A stretch of 34,035 nucleotides of DNA, from NCBI GenBank assembly GCA_947448845.1, contig CANFOX010000005.1, forward strand, positions 1-34,035. Reading direction: 5' to 3'. Every line of letters begins with the position of its first letter. The stretch's first letter is position 1. Below are positions 20,653 through 28,626 of this stretch, in pieces. The translations under genes were made by a program, and so were the position numbers. This stretch comes from Microbacteriaceae bacterium. GTDB lineage: Bacteria > Actinomycetota > Actinomycetes > Actinomycetales > Microbacteriaceae. Under the pieces are notes generated by a model, which was not told the DNA's origin, made no database searches, and worked only from the letters and a program-made list of their open reading frames with translations.

Positions 20653-21602
20653 GCGTGCAGTTGCGCGTTGAGTGTGATGCCAACGCCCGAGCGAGGCAAA
20701 GCCTCAACGCGACCGGTGGCAGAGTTACGCCTAAACAGCAGGTTCGGCACACCAGAAAGCTCTGCACCCTTCACGCTGCGAGGTTCACCCTCATCAACGA
20801 TGGCAATTTTGGTGCCGGCGGTAACATAAAGGCCAGCTTCAACCACGGAATCATCGCCGATTGAAATGCCAACGCCTGAGTTTGCGCCGAGTAGGGCTCG
20901 GGCACCGATGGTCACACGTTCTTTTCCGCCACCCGATAGGGTGCCCATAATGCTGGCACCGCCGCCGATGTCGGCTCCGTCGTGAACCACCACACCCTGC
21001 GAGATTCGCCCCTCAACCATTGAGGTTCCAAGGGTGCCGGCGTTGAAGTTCACGAAACCCTCATGCATCACCGTGGTGCCTGGTGCCAGGTGGGCGCCAA
21101 GTCGCACTCGATTGGCGTCGGCAATACGAACCTTGCGCGGAGTCACGTAATCAACCAGGCGGCCAATCTTGTCGATGGCGTGAACTATCACACCTGCTCT
21201 TTGCAGTGCTGGGCGCAGGCGATCTAGTTCGTCAATTGCAACTGGGCCAATGTTGGTGAAGGCCACTATTGGCAGGTTCGGCATCAAGGCATCGAGATTA
21301 ATGGTGTTTGGTTTTACCAATAGGTGAGAGAGCAGGTGAAGTCGCAAATAGGCGTCGGCCGTTGAAGTTACCGGAACGGTCAGGTCGATTTCGGTTAGCA
21401 CCACCTTGGTGGTTACGTTTCTGCGCGCGTCGCTGCCAACCAGGGCGTCTAACTCTTTCGGCACCACCCAGAGAGCATCTGTGGTTGGGGCAGGGCCAAG
21501 TTTCGGACTTGGGTACCAAACGTCAAGCACGGTGCCGTCGGCGGCGACGGTAGCAATGCCGTGGCCCCAGGCTTTTGAGTCAAGAAAAGTCGCTTCAGTC
21601 AT
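20649..21602 (-). CDS. dapD: 2,3,4,5-tetrahydropyridine-2,6-dicarboxylate N-succinyltransferase
   Basis: MTEATFLDSKAWGHGIATV, hexapeptide region VVHDGADIGGGASIMGTLSGGGKERVTIGARALLGANSGVGI; ATG 21602. Confidence 0.94.
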   Translation of the reverse strand: MTEATFLDSKAWGHGIATVAADGTVLDVWYPSPKLGPAPTTDALWVVPKELDALVGSDARRNVTTKVVLTEIDLTVPVTSTADAYLRLHLLSHLLVKPNTINLDALMPNLPIVAFTNIGPVAIDELDRLRPALQRAGVIVHAIDKIGRLVDYVTPRKVRIADANRVRLGAHLAPGTTVMHEGFVNFNAGTLGTSMVEGRISQGVVVHDGADIGGGASIMGTLSGGGKERVTIGARALLGANSGVGISIGDDSVVEAGLYVTAGTKIAIVDEGEPRSVKGAELSGVPNLLFRRNSATGRVEALPRSGVGITLNAQLHA

Positions 21603-21633
21603 CGTTTCAAGGTTACAGGTAGGCTCGTAGATT

Positions 21634-22707
21634 ATGGCGAGCACCAAATTGAACCTGCGCGATGACGTTGCGACCCTCACCGCCGCCATCTGCGATATCG
21701 AATCGGTTTCTGGAAACGAAAAGGCGCTCGCCGATCTGATCGAAGAGCAACTTCGACTTTGTGATCACCTTGAAGTAGTTCGCGACGGCGATGCCATCGT
21801 GGCAAGCACCAGACTGGGTAGAGCCAACCGAGTTATTATTGCCGGCCACCTCGACACAGTTCCGGTAGCCAACAACCTGCCAACTCGACTCGAAAACGGG
21901 GTGCTGCACGGTCGCGGCACCGTTGACATGAAAGCCGGGGTGGCTGTTCAACTAAAGCTTGCCTCCGAACTTGCAAACCCAACCAACGACATCATCTGGA
22001 TCTTCTATGACAACGAAGAGGTAGCCTCTGAGCTAAGTGGGCTTGGCCGGTTAGTGAAGAACCACCCAGAACTAATTAGGGGCGATTTCGCCGTTCTTTG
22101 CGAGCCAACCAGCGCCATGGTTGAAGGCGGCTGCAACGGAACCTTACGCATCAAGGCAACGGTTTCTGGCGTCAAGGCGCATTCTGCAAGACCATGGATG
22201 GGCAAAAATGCCATTCACCACACCGCCGAATTGTTGGGCAGGCTCGCCAGTTTCGCGCCGGAAACCATTGAGGTTGACGGATTGGCTTACCGAGAAAGCC
22301 TCAACGCGGTCGCGATTCACGGCGGCATCGCCACCAACGTGATTCCAGATTTGGTTGAGATTGACATCAACTACCGCTTTGCGCCAAGTCGCACCATTGC
22401 CGAAGCAGAGGCCGTGGTAGCCAAACTTCTGGAAGGCTACCCGCTCGAACTCACCGATGCCGCCGCCGGAGCCAGACCTGGCTTGAATCACCCAATTGCC
22501 GCAAACTTCATTGCCGCGGTTGGCTCCGAGCCAAAGCCAAAATACGGATGGACGGATGTTGCCCGCTTCAGCGAACTTGGAATTCCTGCTGTGAACTTTG
22601 GCCCCGGCAACCCCAATAAAGCCCACGCAGATGATGAAGCCGTTGACGTTGCCGAGATTTATGCCTGCGAGAGCGCACTTCGCAAGTGGTTGCTAGAAAC
22701 CTTGTAA
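21634..22707 (+). CDS. dapE: Succinyl-diaminopimelate desuccinylase
   Basis: M20 peptidase motifs AGHLDTVPV, GRGTVDMKAG, NEEVASE-like YDNEEVASEL, FGPGNPNKAHADDE. Confidence 0.94.
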   Translation: MASTKLNLRDDVATLTAAICDIESVSGNEKALADLIEEQLRLCDHLEVVRDGDAIVASTRLGRANRVIIAGHLDTVPVANNLPTRLENGVLHGRGTVDMKAGVAVQLKLASELANPTNDIIWIFYDNEEVASELSGLGRLVKNHPELIRGDFAVLCEPTSAMVEGGCNGTLRIKATVSGVKAHSARPWMGKNAIHHTAELLGRLASFAPETIEVDGLAYRESLNAVAIHGGIATNVIPDLVEIDINYRFAPSRTIAEAEAVVAKLLEGYPLELTDAAAGARPGLNHPIAANFIAAVGSEPKPKYGWTDVARFSELGIPAVNFGPGNPNKAHADDEAVDVAEIYACESALRKWLLETL

Positions 22708-23888
22708 AACCCTGGTGGGTTCGCGTACTGCTGGTTTGGGCAGCCACCCGCGTGGTAACCACAACGCTGTTTTTGGTTCTTGCCCAAACCCAGGGCCCAA
22801 CCTACTGGACTAGCGCTCGCCCGAGTTATTTCGACTTTCTAAACATTTGGGACGCCGAATGGTTTGAGCAGATTTACCGTTTTGGTTTTGGTGGAGTAGC
22901 GGGTTACCAGAGCACTCTTCCTCTCGATGCCAGTGGCAACGTAGTGCAAAACGCTTGGGCCTTCATGCCCGGCTTTCCGTTCTTGGTGCGTTGGCTAGAT
23001 TTCGGGCCCGGCTGGGCGGTGATGGCCCCAACCATATCGTTATTACTCGGCTTTGTTTTAGCCATTTTGGTTTACCAAATTTTTTTGCACCGATTCGACA
23101 AGACGGTTTCACTCTGGGGGGTAGCCCTACTGGGGCTTTCGGCGCCATCCATTGTTTTTCAAGCGGGTTACGCTGACACCTTGGGTTTGCTGCTTCTTGC
23201 ATTGGCATTACTACTGATTTTGCAGCATCGCTACCTTTGGGCCCTGGTGCCGATTTCTCTTCTGAGCATTACGAGGCCCGGTGTGGTTGCACTCGGGCTA
23301 GCTCTAATCGTTCTTTGGTTGGTGAAACTCTGGAGGCAGCTCGATGGGCAGAAGGGGTTTGCGACGGGCGAGAAGCTGCGGCTAGCGGTTTTGGCAGTGA
23401 CCACCTCTGCGCTTGGTTGGCTCTGGTCTGCGATCGCGTGGATAGTTACCGAACGCACTGATGCCTATTTGGCAACCGAGTTGTCTTGGAGAGCAAGTTT
23501 TATTGGTGATGCCAGGCTGGTGCCATTCGAGGGGTGGTCGGTTTCGCCAGCCTATTTCTGGGGCAAACCCTGGGGGCCTTACATCATGCTCGGTCTGGTG
23601 GTTGCGGCTGTGGCTTTACTGTTTACCAAGGCGGTTCGAAGCCTTGGTCTCACGCTCTGGCTCTGGGTGGCTAGCTACTATGCCTACCTGCTCTTAGTTT
23701 TCTTTCCGCAGTCGAGCACCTTTCGCATTCTGCTCATGGTGTTTCCGCTCTTCGGGGCGTTATCAAGTTGGATGCTTCAGCGCCGAAGGGCCATCCGATG
23801 GATGATAGTGGTCACCATGGTGGCGCTGCAGTGGTGGTGGCTCTGGGAATGTTGGCGCTACGTTTCCCCTGATTTTTCTCCTCCTTAA
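22686..23888 (+). CDS. Multi-pass membrane protein, PIG-V/GT-C mannosyltransferase-like
   Basis: NIWDAEWFEQIYRFGF (PIG-V-like WD-x-x-W/F-x-x-I) then many TM helices; GTG start inside dapE (22-nt overlap). Confidence 0.65.
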   Translation: MVARNLVKPWWVRVLLVWAATRVVTTTLFLVLAQTQGPTYWTSARPSYFDFLNIWDAEWFEQIYRFGFGGVAGYQSTLPLDASGNVVQNAWAFMPGFPFLVRWLDFGPGWAVMAPTISLLLGFVLAILVYQIFLHRFDKTVSLWGVALLGLSAPSIVFQAGYADTLGLLLLALALLLILQHRYLWALVPISLLSITRPGVVALGLALIVLWLVKLWRQLDGQKGFATGEKLRLAVLAVTTSALGWLWSAIAWIVTERTDAYLATELSWRASFIGDARLVPFEGWSVSPAYFWGKPWGPYIMLGLVVAAVALLFTKAVRSLGLTLWLWVASYYAYLLLVFFPQSSTFRILLMVFPLFGALSSWMLQRRRAIRWMIVVTMVALQWWWLWECWRYVSPDFSPP

Positions 23889-23909
23889 AAATCGTCGCAT
23901 TTTGTCTGG

Positions 23910-23915
23910 GATAAT
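23910..23915 (+). promoter_or_regulatory. Extended -10 (TGGGATAAT) for DUF3117 gene
   Basis: TG-G-GATAAT, about 40 nt upstream of ATG 23956; AAGGAG SD at 23944. Confidence 0.6.
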
Positions 23916-23955
23916 AGAACTTCGGCATTTTTGCCAGCAATTCAAGGAGTTCTAC

Positions 23956-24129
23956 ATGGCAGCAATGAAGCCACGCACCGGAGACGGCCCGATGGAAGCA
24001 GAGCGCGAACCTCGCGGCCTGATTATTCTTCGAGTTCCACTAGAAGGCGGCGGTCGCCTTGTGGTTTCGGTTAACGATGAAGAAGCCAAGAATCTTTACG
24101 AAGTTCTTGCCGGCGTCGTCAAGAAGTAA
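23956..24129 (+). CDS. DUF3117 domain small protein (57 aa)
   Basis: MAAMKPRTGDGPMEAEREPRGLIILRVPLEGGGRLVVSVNDEEAKNLYEVLAGVVKK; AAGGAG 6 nt upstream. Confidence 0.93.
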   Translation: MAAMKPRTGDGPMEAEREPRGLIILRVPLEGGGRLVVSVNDEEAKNLYEVLAGVVKK

Positions 24130-24146
24130 GCGCTTTAGAAAAAGCT

Positions 24147-24171
24147 AAACCGGTCGAATCGACCGGTTTTT
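24147..24171 (+). terminator. Intrinsic terminator after DUF3117 gene
   Basis: AAACCGGTC-GAATC-GACCGGTTTTT; T-tract on + strand. Confidence 0.85.
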
Positions 24172-24188
24172 GCTTTAAACGTGAATTC

Positions 24189-24818
24189 CTAGAGGCGCTT
24201 ACTGGCTAGCAGCAGACCGTCACCTGCGGTTGAAAGCACGGTGATGAAATCCTCGTTTTTTTGAAATGCGCGCAAGATCGAGCGATAGGCCACAGTGCTG
24301 TCGTCGCGCATCACCGGGTCTGGAACTCGATCGCGCCAAAGGGCATGGGCCAGGGCAAGCACTCCACCTGGGCGAAGCAGCCGTGATGCCTCTTGGGCTT
24401 GCTCTTCGACCGTCTCGCTGTCGGCATCAAGAAAAACCATATCGTAGGCAGCGTCTGCCATGTTTGACATGACATCAAGGGCACGACCAGAAATAATTCG
24501 AGTTTGGCTGGCTGCGATTTTGGCATCGTTGAAGGCTGCCTTGGCCGCACTCTGGTGATCAACTTCGGTGTCAATAGTTGCCAAAACTGCCTTTGGGGCG
24601 CCGCGAAGCAGCCACAGTCCTGAGATTCCAGCGCCGGTGCCGGCCTCAACTATGGCCTTGGCACCGGTTGCCGAGGCAATCAGCGCCAGGTGAGAACCAA
24701 CGTTTGCCGTTACCGATTCAATGCCAAGTTCATTGGCTCGAACTCGAGCCTGGTGAAAGACATCGCCCTCAGAATTGAAATCTTCGGCGTACTTCCAGCT
24801 AGTTAACTTGTCGACCAT
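24189..24818 (-). CDS. O-methyltransferase (class I, catechol/caffeoyl-CoA OMT-like)
   Basis: IVEAGTGAGISGLWLLRG, DMVFLDADSE, LLRPGGVLALAHALWRDRV; ATG 24818 with GGGAG SD. Confidence 0.87.
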   Translation of the reverse strand: MVDKLTSWKYAEDFNSEGDVFHQARVRANELGIESVTANVGSHLALIASATGAKAIVEAGTGAGISGLWLLRGAPKAVLATIDTEVDHQSAAKAAFNDAKIAASQTRIISGRALDVMSNMADAAYDMVFLDADSETVEEQAQEASRLLRPGGVLALAHALWRDRVPDPVMRDDSTVAYRSILRAFQKNEDFITVLSTAGDGLLLASKRL

Positions 24819-24870
24819 GAATCTCCCTGCATAAAACTTACCGCAGTGCTGGGCAAGGTAACCTAAATGG

Positions 24871-25203
24871 GTGTTTGGGTTTAGTGGCGAGAAGCTTTTG
24901 ATTCTTGGCCTTCTTGCGCTTTTCGTGCTTGGGCCAGATCGCCTGCCGCAGTATGCCGCCAAATTGGCTCAGTTTGTAAAAGCCGTAAAGCGCATGGCCG
25001 AGGGGGCCAAAAGTCAGCTCGAAACCGAGATTGGCGAAGAGGTGGACTGGGCAAAACTCGACCCGCGCCAATATGACCCAAGGCGAATCATCAGGGATGC
25101 CCTAAAAGACGATGCGCCACTGGCGAAAGCGGCGGCCGCCATTGAGTCAGTAGCGGTTTTAGAAAAGGGCGAGCAGCCCCCGTTTGACAGCGAAGCCACC
25201 TAA
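24871..25203 (+). CDS. tatB: Sec-independent protein translocase TatB-like
   Basis: FGFSGEKLLILGLLALFVLGPDRLPQYAAKLAQFVKAVKRM; amphipathic helix after single TM. Confidence 0.88.
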   Translation: MFGFSGEKLLILGLLALFVLGPDRLPQYAAKLAQFVKAVKRMAEGAKSQLETEIGEEVDWAKLDPRQYDPRRIIRDALKDDAPLAKAAAAIESVAVLEKGEQPPFDSEAT

Positions 25204-25208
25204 AGACT

Positions 25209-26324
25209 TCAGAATACGTTCAGCGGTAGTTTTTTACCGGTCAGTTTCGGCCCAGCTTGAATCACCTGGGTTGCGATTCGCCCGATTTCGAGAGCCGCTG
25301 CCGATAGCGGGTGAGTGGCAACCACCGGCCTGCCGCTATCTGAACCTAGGCGAAGTTCAACATCCAGTGGAATCTGACCGAGTAACCCAATCTCGGCGTT
25401 GGCGAGCTTAGCGATGGCCTGAGCTACCTGAGAGCCGCCGCCGGCACCAAATAGTTCAAACCGGCCACCATCGGCCTGTGGCAGCCACGCCATGTTCTCG
25501 ATTACGCCAAGCACGCTTTGCCCGGTTTGCAGCCCTACGGCGGCGCTGCGCTCGGCTACCTGGGCGGCGGCAAGCTGGGGCGTGGTAACCACTATGTGCT
25601 CGCCAGTGGGCAGCAGCTGCCCGAGGCTGATTGCCACGTCGCCGGTGCCCGGCGGTAGGTCAACCAGCAAGAAGTCGAGATCGCCCCAGTAAACATCGGT
25701 GAGAAACTGTTCGACCGTGCGGTGCAGCATTGGCCCGCGCCACGCCACGGCCTGATTACCGTCAACGAACATGCCTATCGAAATTACCTTCACGCCAAAG
25801 GCAACCGGCGGAACGATGAGGTTATCGATGCGAATCGGTTTGTCAGTTAGACCCAACTGGCCTGGCACCGAGAAGCCGAAAACGTCAGCATCGAGCAACC
25901 CAACGCTGAAACCTCGATTCGCCAACTCAACCGCAAGGTTCACAGTGACACTGGTTTTACCAACCCCGCCCTTGCCAGAGCCAACTAGCAAAACCCGGGT
26001 GAGCGAATCTTTGCCAAACGGATTGGTCTTCGGTGGGCGCCCAGCGGTTAATTTTGCGGTGAGTTCGGCGCGCTCGGCCGGGGTCATCACGGTGAGAAAA
26101 ACCTCGGCGGCAGTTACCCCGACAACTGTGCGTAGCGCGGCCAATACGTCGGCTTCAATGCGATTGGCGGCCGGGCAACCAACCACGGTTAGTTTGATTT
26201 CGGCTACGGCTTTGCCGGAATCCATTTCGAGTTTGCCGACCATGCCCAGTTCGGTTATGGGCCGCCTAAGTTCTGGGTCGAAAACGCCCTCTAGGGCAGC
26301 GAAGAGCTCTTCGCGGCTAGTCAT
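25209..26324 (-). CDS. mrp: Mrp/NBP35-type P-loop ATPase (Fe-S carrier)
   Basis: N-terminal MIP18-like domain; GSGKGGVGKTSVTVNLA; DFLLVDLPPGTGD. Confidence 0.93.
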   Translation of the reverse strand: MTSREELFAALEGVFDPELRRPITELGMVGKLEMDSGKAVAEIKLTVVGCPAANRIEADVLAALRTVVGVTAAEVFLTVMTPAERAELTAKLTAGRPPKTNPFGKDSLTRVLLVGSGKGGVGKTSVTVNLAVELANRGFSVGLLDADVFGFSVPGQLGLTDKPIRIDNLIVPPVAFGVKVISIGMFVDGNQAVAWRGPMLHRTVEQFLTDVYWGDLDFLLVDLPPGTGDVAISLGQLLPTGEHIVVTTPQLAAAQVAERSAAVGLQTGQSVLGVIENMAWLPQADGGRFELFGAGGGSQVAQAIAKLANAEIGLLGQIPLDVELRLGSDSGRPVVATHPLSAAALEIGRIATQVIQAGPKLTGKKLPLNVF

Positions 26325-26847
26325 CTTTGCGCGGCTTGGCTTTCTTGGCAACCTTGGTGCCTTGCAGTTCGGATAGTAGGTTGCTCACTGCGTCGCGAAG
26401 TTCGTCTTTCACAAAGTCGCGCGTGGCCAGTTGCTCGATAGATATTCGAAGTGCAACCACCTCGCGCGCTAGATACTCGGTGTCGGCGAGGTTACGTTCG
26501 GCACGCTGCCGGTCTTGCTCAGTTTTTACGCGGTCTCGGTCGGCTTGGCGGTTTTGCGCCAACAGAATCAGTGGGGCAGCGTAAGACGCCTGCAGCGACA
26601 AAATCATGGTGAGCAAAGTGAAGTTGGTGATTGCCGGGTCGAACTGGGTGTTACGAGGAGCAAGTTCGTTCCAGGTTAGCCAGATGGTGACGAAAACCGA
26701 CATCCAAATTAGAAATTGACCGGTTCCCATGGCACGCGCAAAGGCTTCTGAAGCGCGGCCAAACTTTTCTGAGTCAACCTTCAGCGTTGGCCGAAAACGG
26801 GCCCGCTCGGTAATTGGGCGATCTAGGCTGTCGCGAGTCTTAGCCAT
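26317..26847 (-). CDS. DUF1003 membrane protein
   Basis: GTGQFLIWMSVFVTIWLTWNELAPRNTQFDPAITNFTLLTMILSLQASYAAPLILLAQNRQADRDR. Confidence 0.9.
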   Translation of the reverse strand: MAKTRDSLDRPITERARFRPTLKVDSEKFGRASEAFARAMGTGQFLIWMSVFVTIWLTWNELAPRNTQFDPAITNFTLLTMILSLQASYAAPLILLAQNRQADRDRVKTEQDRQRAERNLADTEYLAREVVALRISIEQLATRDFVKDELRDAVSNLLSELQGTKVAKKAKPRKDD

Positions 26848-28093
26848 CGACAACCTCACTTTCATCTTCGCTGCGCCAGTCGTCAGGCAGCAGGTGGTCA
26901 AGCACGTCATCTACGGTTACAACGCCAAGCAGGCGGTGGAACGAGTCAACTACCGGAAGTGCAACCAGGTTGTAGTTCGCGAGGTTTCGGTGAATGGTGC
27001 GAATCGGGGTGTCTGCACGAATCGGCTCGAGCTCGGTGTCTACCAGCGAACCAAGGCGCTCGTGAGGCGGGTAGCGCAGCATGCGTTGAAAGTGCACCAC
27101 GCCAAGGTATCGACCAGTCACGGTTTCATAAGGTGGCAAAGTCACAAATACGGATGCCGCCAAAGCCGGCGCCACCTCTTGCCGCCTTATCAGCGCCATG
27201 GCTTCGGCCACGGTGGCATCTGCCGAACAAATGATTGGTTCGGTGGTCATCAAACCACCGGCGGTAAACGGGGCATACTGCATCAGCATGCGAAGATCTT
27301 CTGCCTCTTCTTCATCCATCAGGTCGAGCAAAGCTTCGGTTCGCTCTTCTGGAAGATTCGCCATGAGGTCGGCTGCGTCATCTGGTTCCATAAGGTCAAG
27401 AACCTCGGCGGCACGTTCGTCATCGAGCTCTTGAATAATGTCGACCTGCTCGTCTTCTGGAAGCTCTTCGAGCACGTCGGCCAGGCGCTCGTCGTCAAGC
27501 TCTTCTGCCACCTCGATCATGCGCTCGTCTGGCAGCTCAAGCAGTGCGCTTGCAAGGTCGGCAGGGCGTAGGTCGCTGTAGGTTGCAATCAGTTGTTCGG
27601 CACTCTGGGCGCCATCGCCCTTGGCTTCTTCGGCTACCGACTGCCAAGCGGCAAACAGGGTTGCGCCCTTGGCAAATCGTGAGCTCGAGGTTTTTGGTCG
27701 GCGCAAAAACAGCTCGGTAACGTTCCACTGCCTGCTCTTGTTTAGCTCGATGGCAACGTCTTCAATGGTTGCCGAACCAGAACCATCGAGCAGACTCACG
27801 GTGCGACCGAGCATTTCGGCAATAACGCGCACCTCGCTACCGCGCTGGCTAAAGCGGCGAAGATCAATCAACCCGGTGGTAATAACTTGTCCCGGTGCAA
27901 TCGAGGTAACCCTTGCAATCGGCACAAAAACCTTGCGCCGCCCGGTCATTTCAACCAGCAAGCCAAGCACCCGAGGGCTGCCCGATTTGCGGTAAGAAAC
28001 CAGGGCGTCAAAGACCTTGCCAACGCGGTCTCCGGCTGGGTCAAAAACGCCACAGCCTGCCAATCTGGCTACGAAGACTCGGTTTGCGCTCAC
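26840..28093 (-). CDS. PRC-barrel-like + MgtE_N + CBS-pair protein without MgtE transmembrane domain
   Basis: VFVARLAGCGVFDPAGDRVGKVFDALV; EELDDERLADVLEELPEDEQVDIIQEL repeats; CBS-like TYETVTGRYLGVVHF..LVDTELEPI; GTG 28093 chosen (-10-like TAAAGT 8 nt upstream), ATG 28126 is an alternative. Confidence 0.82.
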   Translation of the reverse strand: MSANRVFVARLAGCGVFDPAGDRVGKVFDALVSYRKSGSPRVLGLLVEMTGRRKVFVPIARVTSIAPGQVITTGLIDLRRFSQRGSEVRVIAEMLGRTVSLLDGSGSATIEDVAIELNKSRQWNVTELFLRRPKTSSSRFAKGATLFAAWQSVAEEAKGDGAQSAEQLIATYSDLRPADLASALLELPDERMIEVAEELDDERLADVLEELPEDEQVDIIQELDDERAAEVLDLMEPDDAADLMANLPEERTEALLDLMDEEEAEDLRMLMQYAPFTAGGLMTTEPIICSADATVAEAMALIRRQEVAPALAASVFVTLPPYETVTGRYLGVVHFQRMLRYPPHERLGSLVDTELEPIRADTPIRTIHRNLANYNLVALPVVDSFHRLLGVVTVDDVLDHLLPDDWRSEDESEVVDG

Positions 28094-28140
28094 AGAGATT
28101 AACTTTAGACGGCTTATTGGCGCCATGCGAGAATAAGTGA

Positions 28141-28626
28141 ATGAGCATGCAACCAAATCAGACTCGTTCGGCCGCTTCAATTCCTGACGGCCAGGTCATT
28201 GCAGACTTCAAGGCTTACATCGAGGCCGTTAACTATGTTGACCGCCTGGTTCACAACAACTTTCCACCGCAGCTGGTTGCCATCATTGGCTCAGACCTGA
28301 AACTCATCGAGCGAGTTCGAAGCAAGCTTTCATACGGTCGCGTAGCCCTCGGCGGGGCCTTCACGGGCTCATGGATGGGCCTGATGTTCGCATTTCTGTT
28401 CGGCAGCTCGTCGAGCACCGCAACATCCACTTCATTTGGTTCTTTTGGTTCTTACATTGTGATTGGCGCCGGCATCGGCATGCTTATTTCGGTAATTCGC
28501 TTCGCACTTACCCGCAACAAGAAAGAGTTTTTAAGCGGGTCAACCGTGGTTGCCGCTCGCTACGAGGTTATGGTGCCAACCCACATGGTGCAGAACGCAA
28601 TCAAGGCAGCCACTACCGAAGCTTAG
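28141..28626 (+). CDS. General stress protein 17M-like membrane protein
   Basis: Two hydrophobic segments in GGAFTGSWMGLMFAFLFG...SYIVIGAGIGMLISV; partner of MgtE_N-CBS gene. Confidence 0.75.
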   Translation: MSMQPNQTRSAASIPDGQVIADFKAYIEAVNYVDRLVHNNFPPQLVAIIGSDLKLIERVRSKLSYGRVALGGAFTGSWMGLMFAFLFGSSSSTATSTSFGSFGSYIVIGAGIGMLISVIRFALTRNKKEFLSGSTVVAARYEVMVPTHMVQNAIKAATTEA

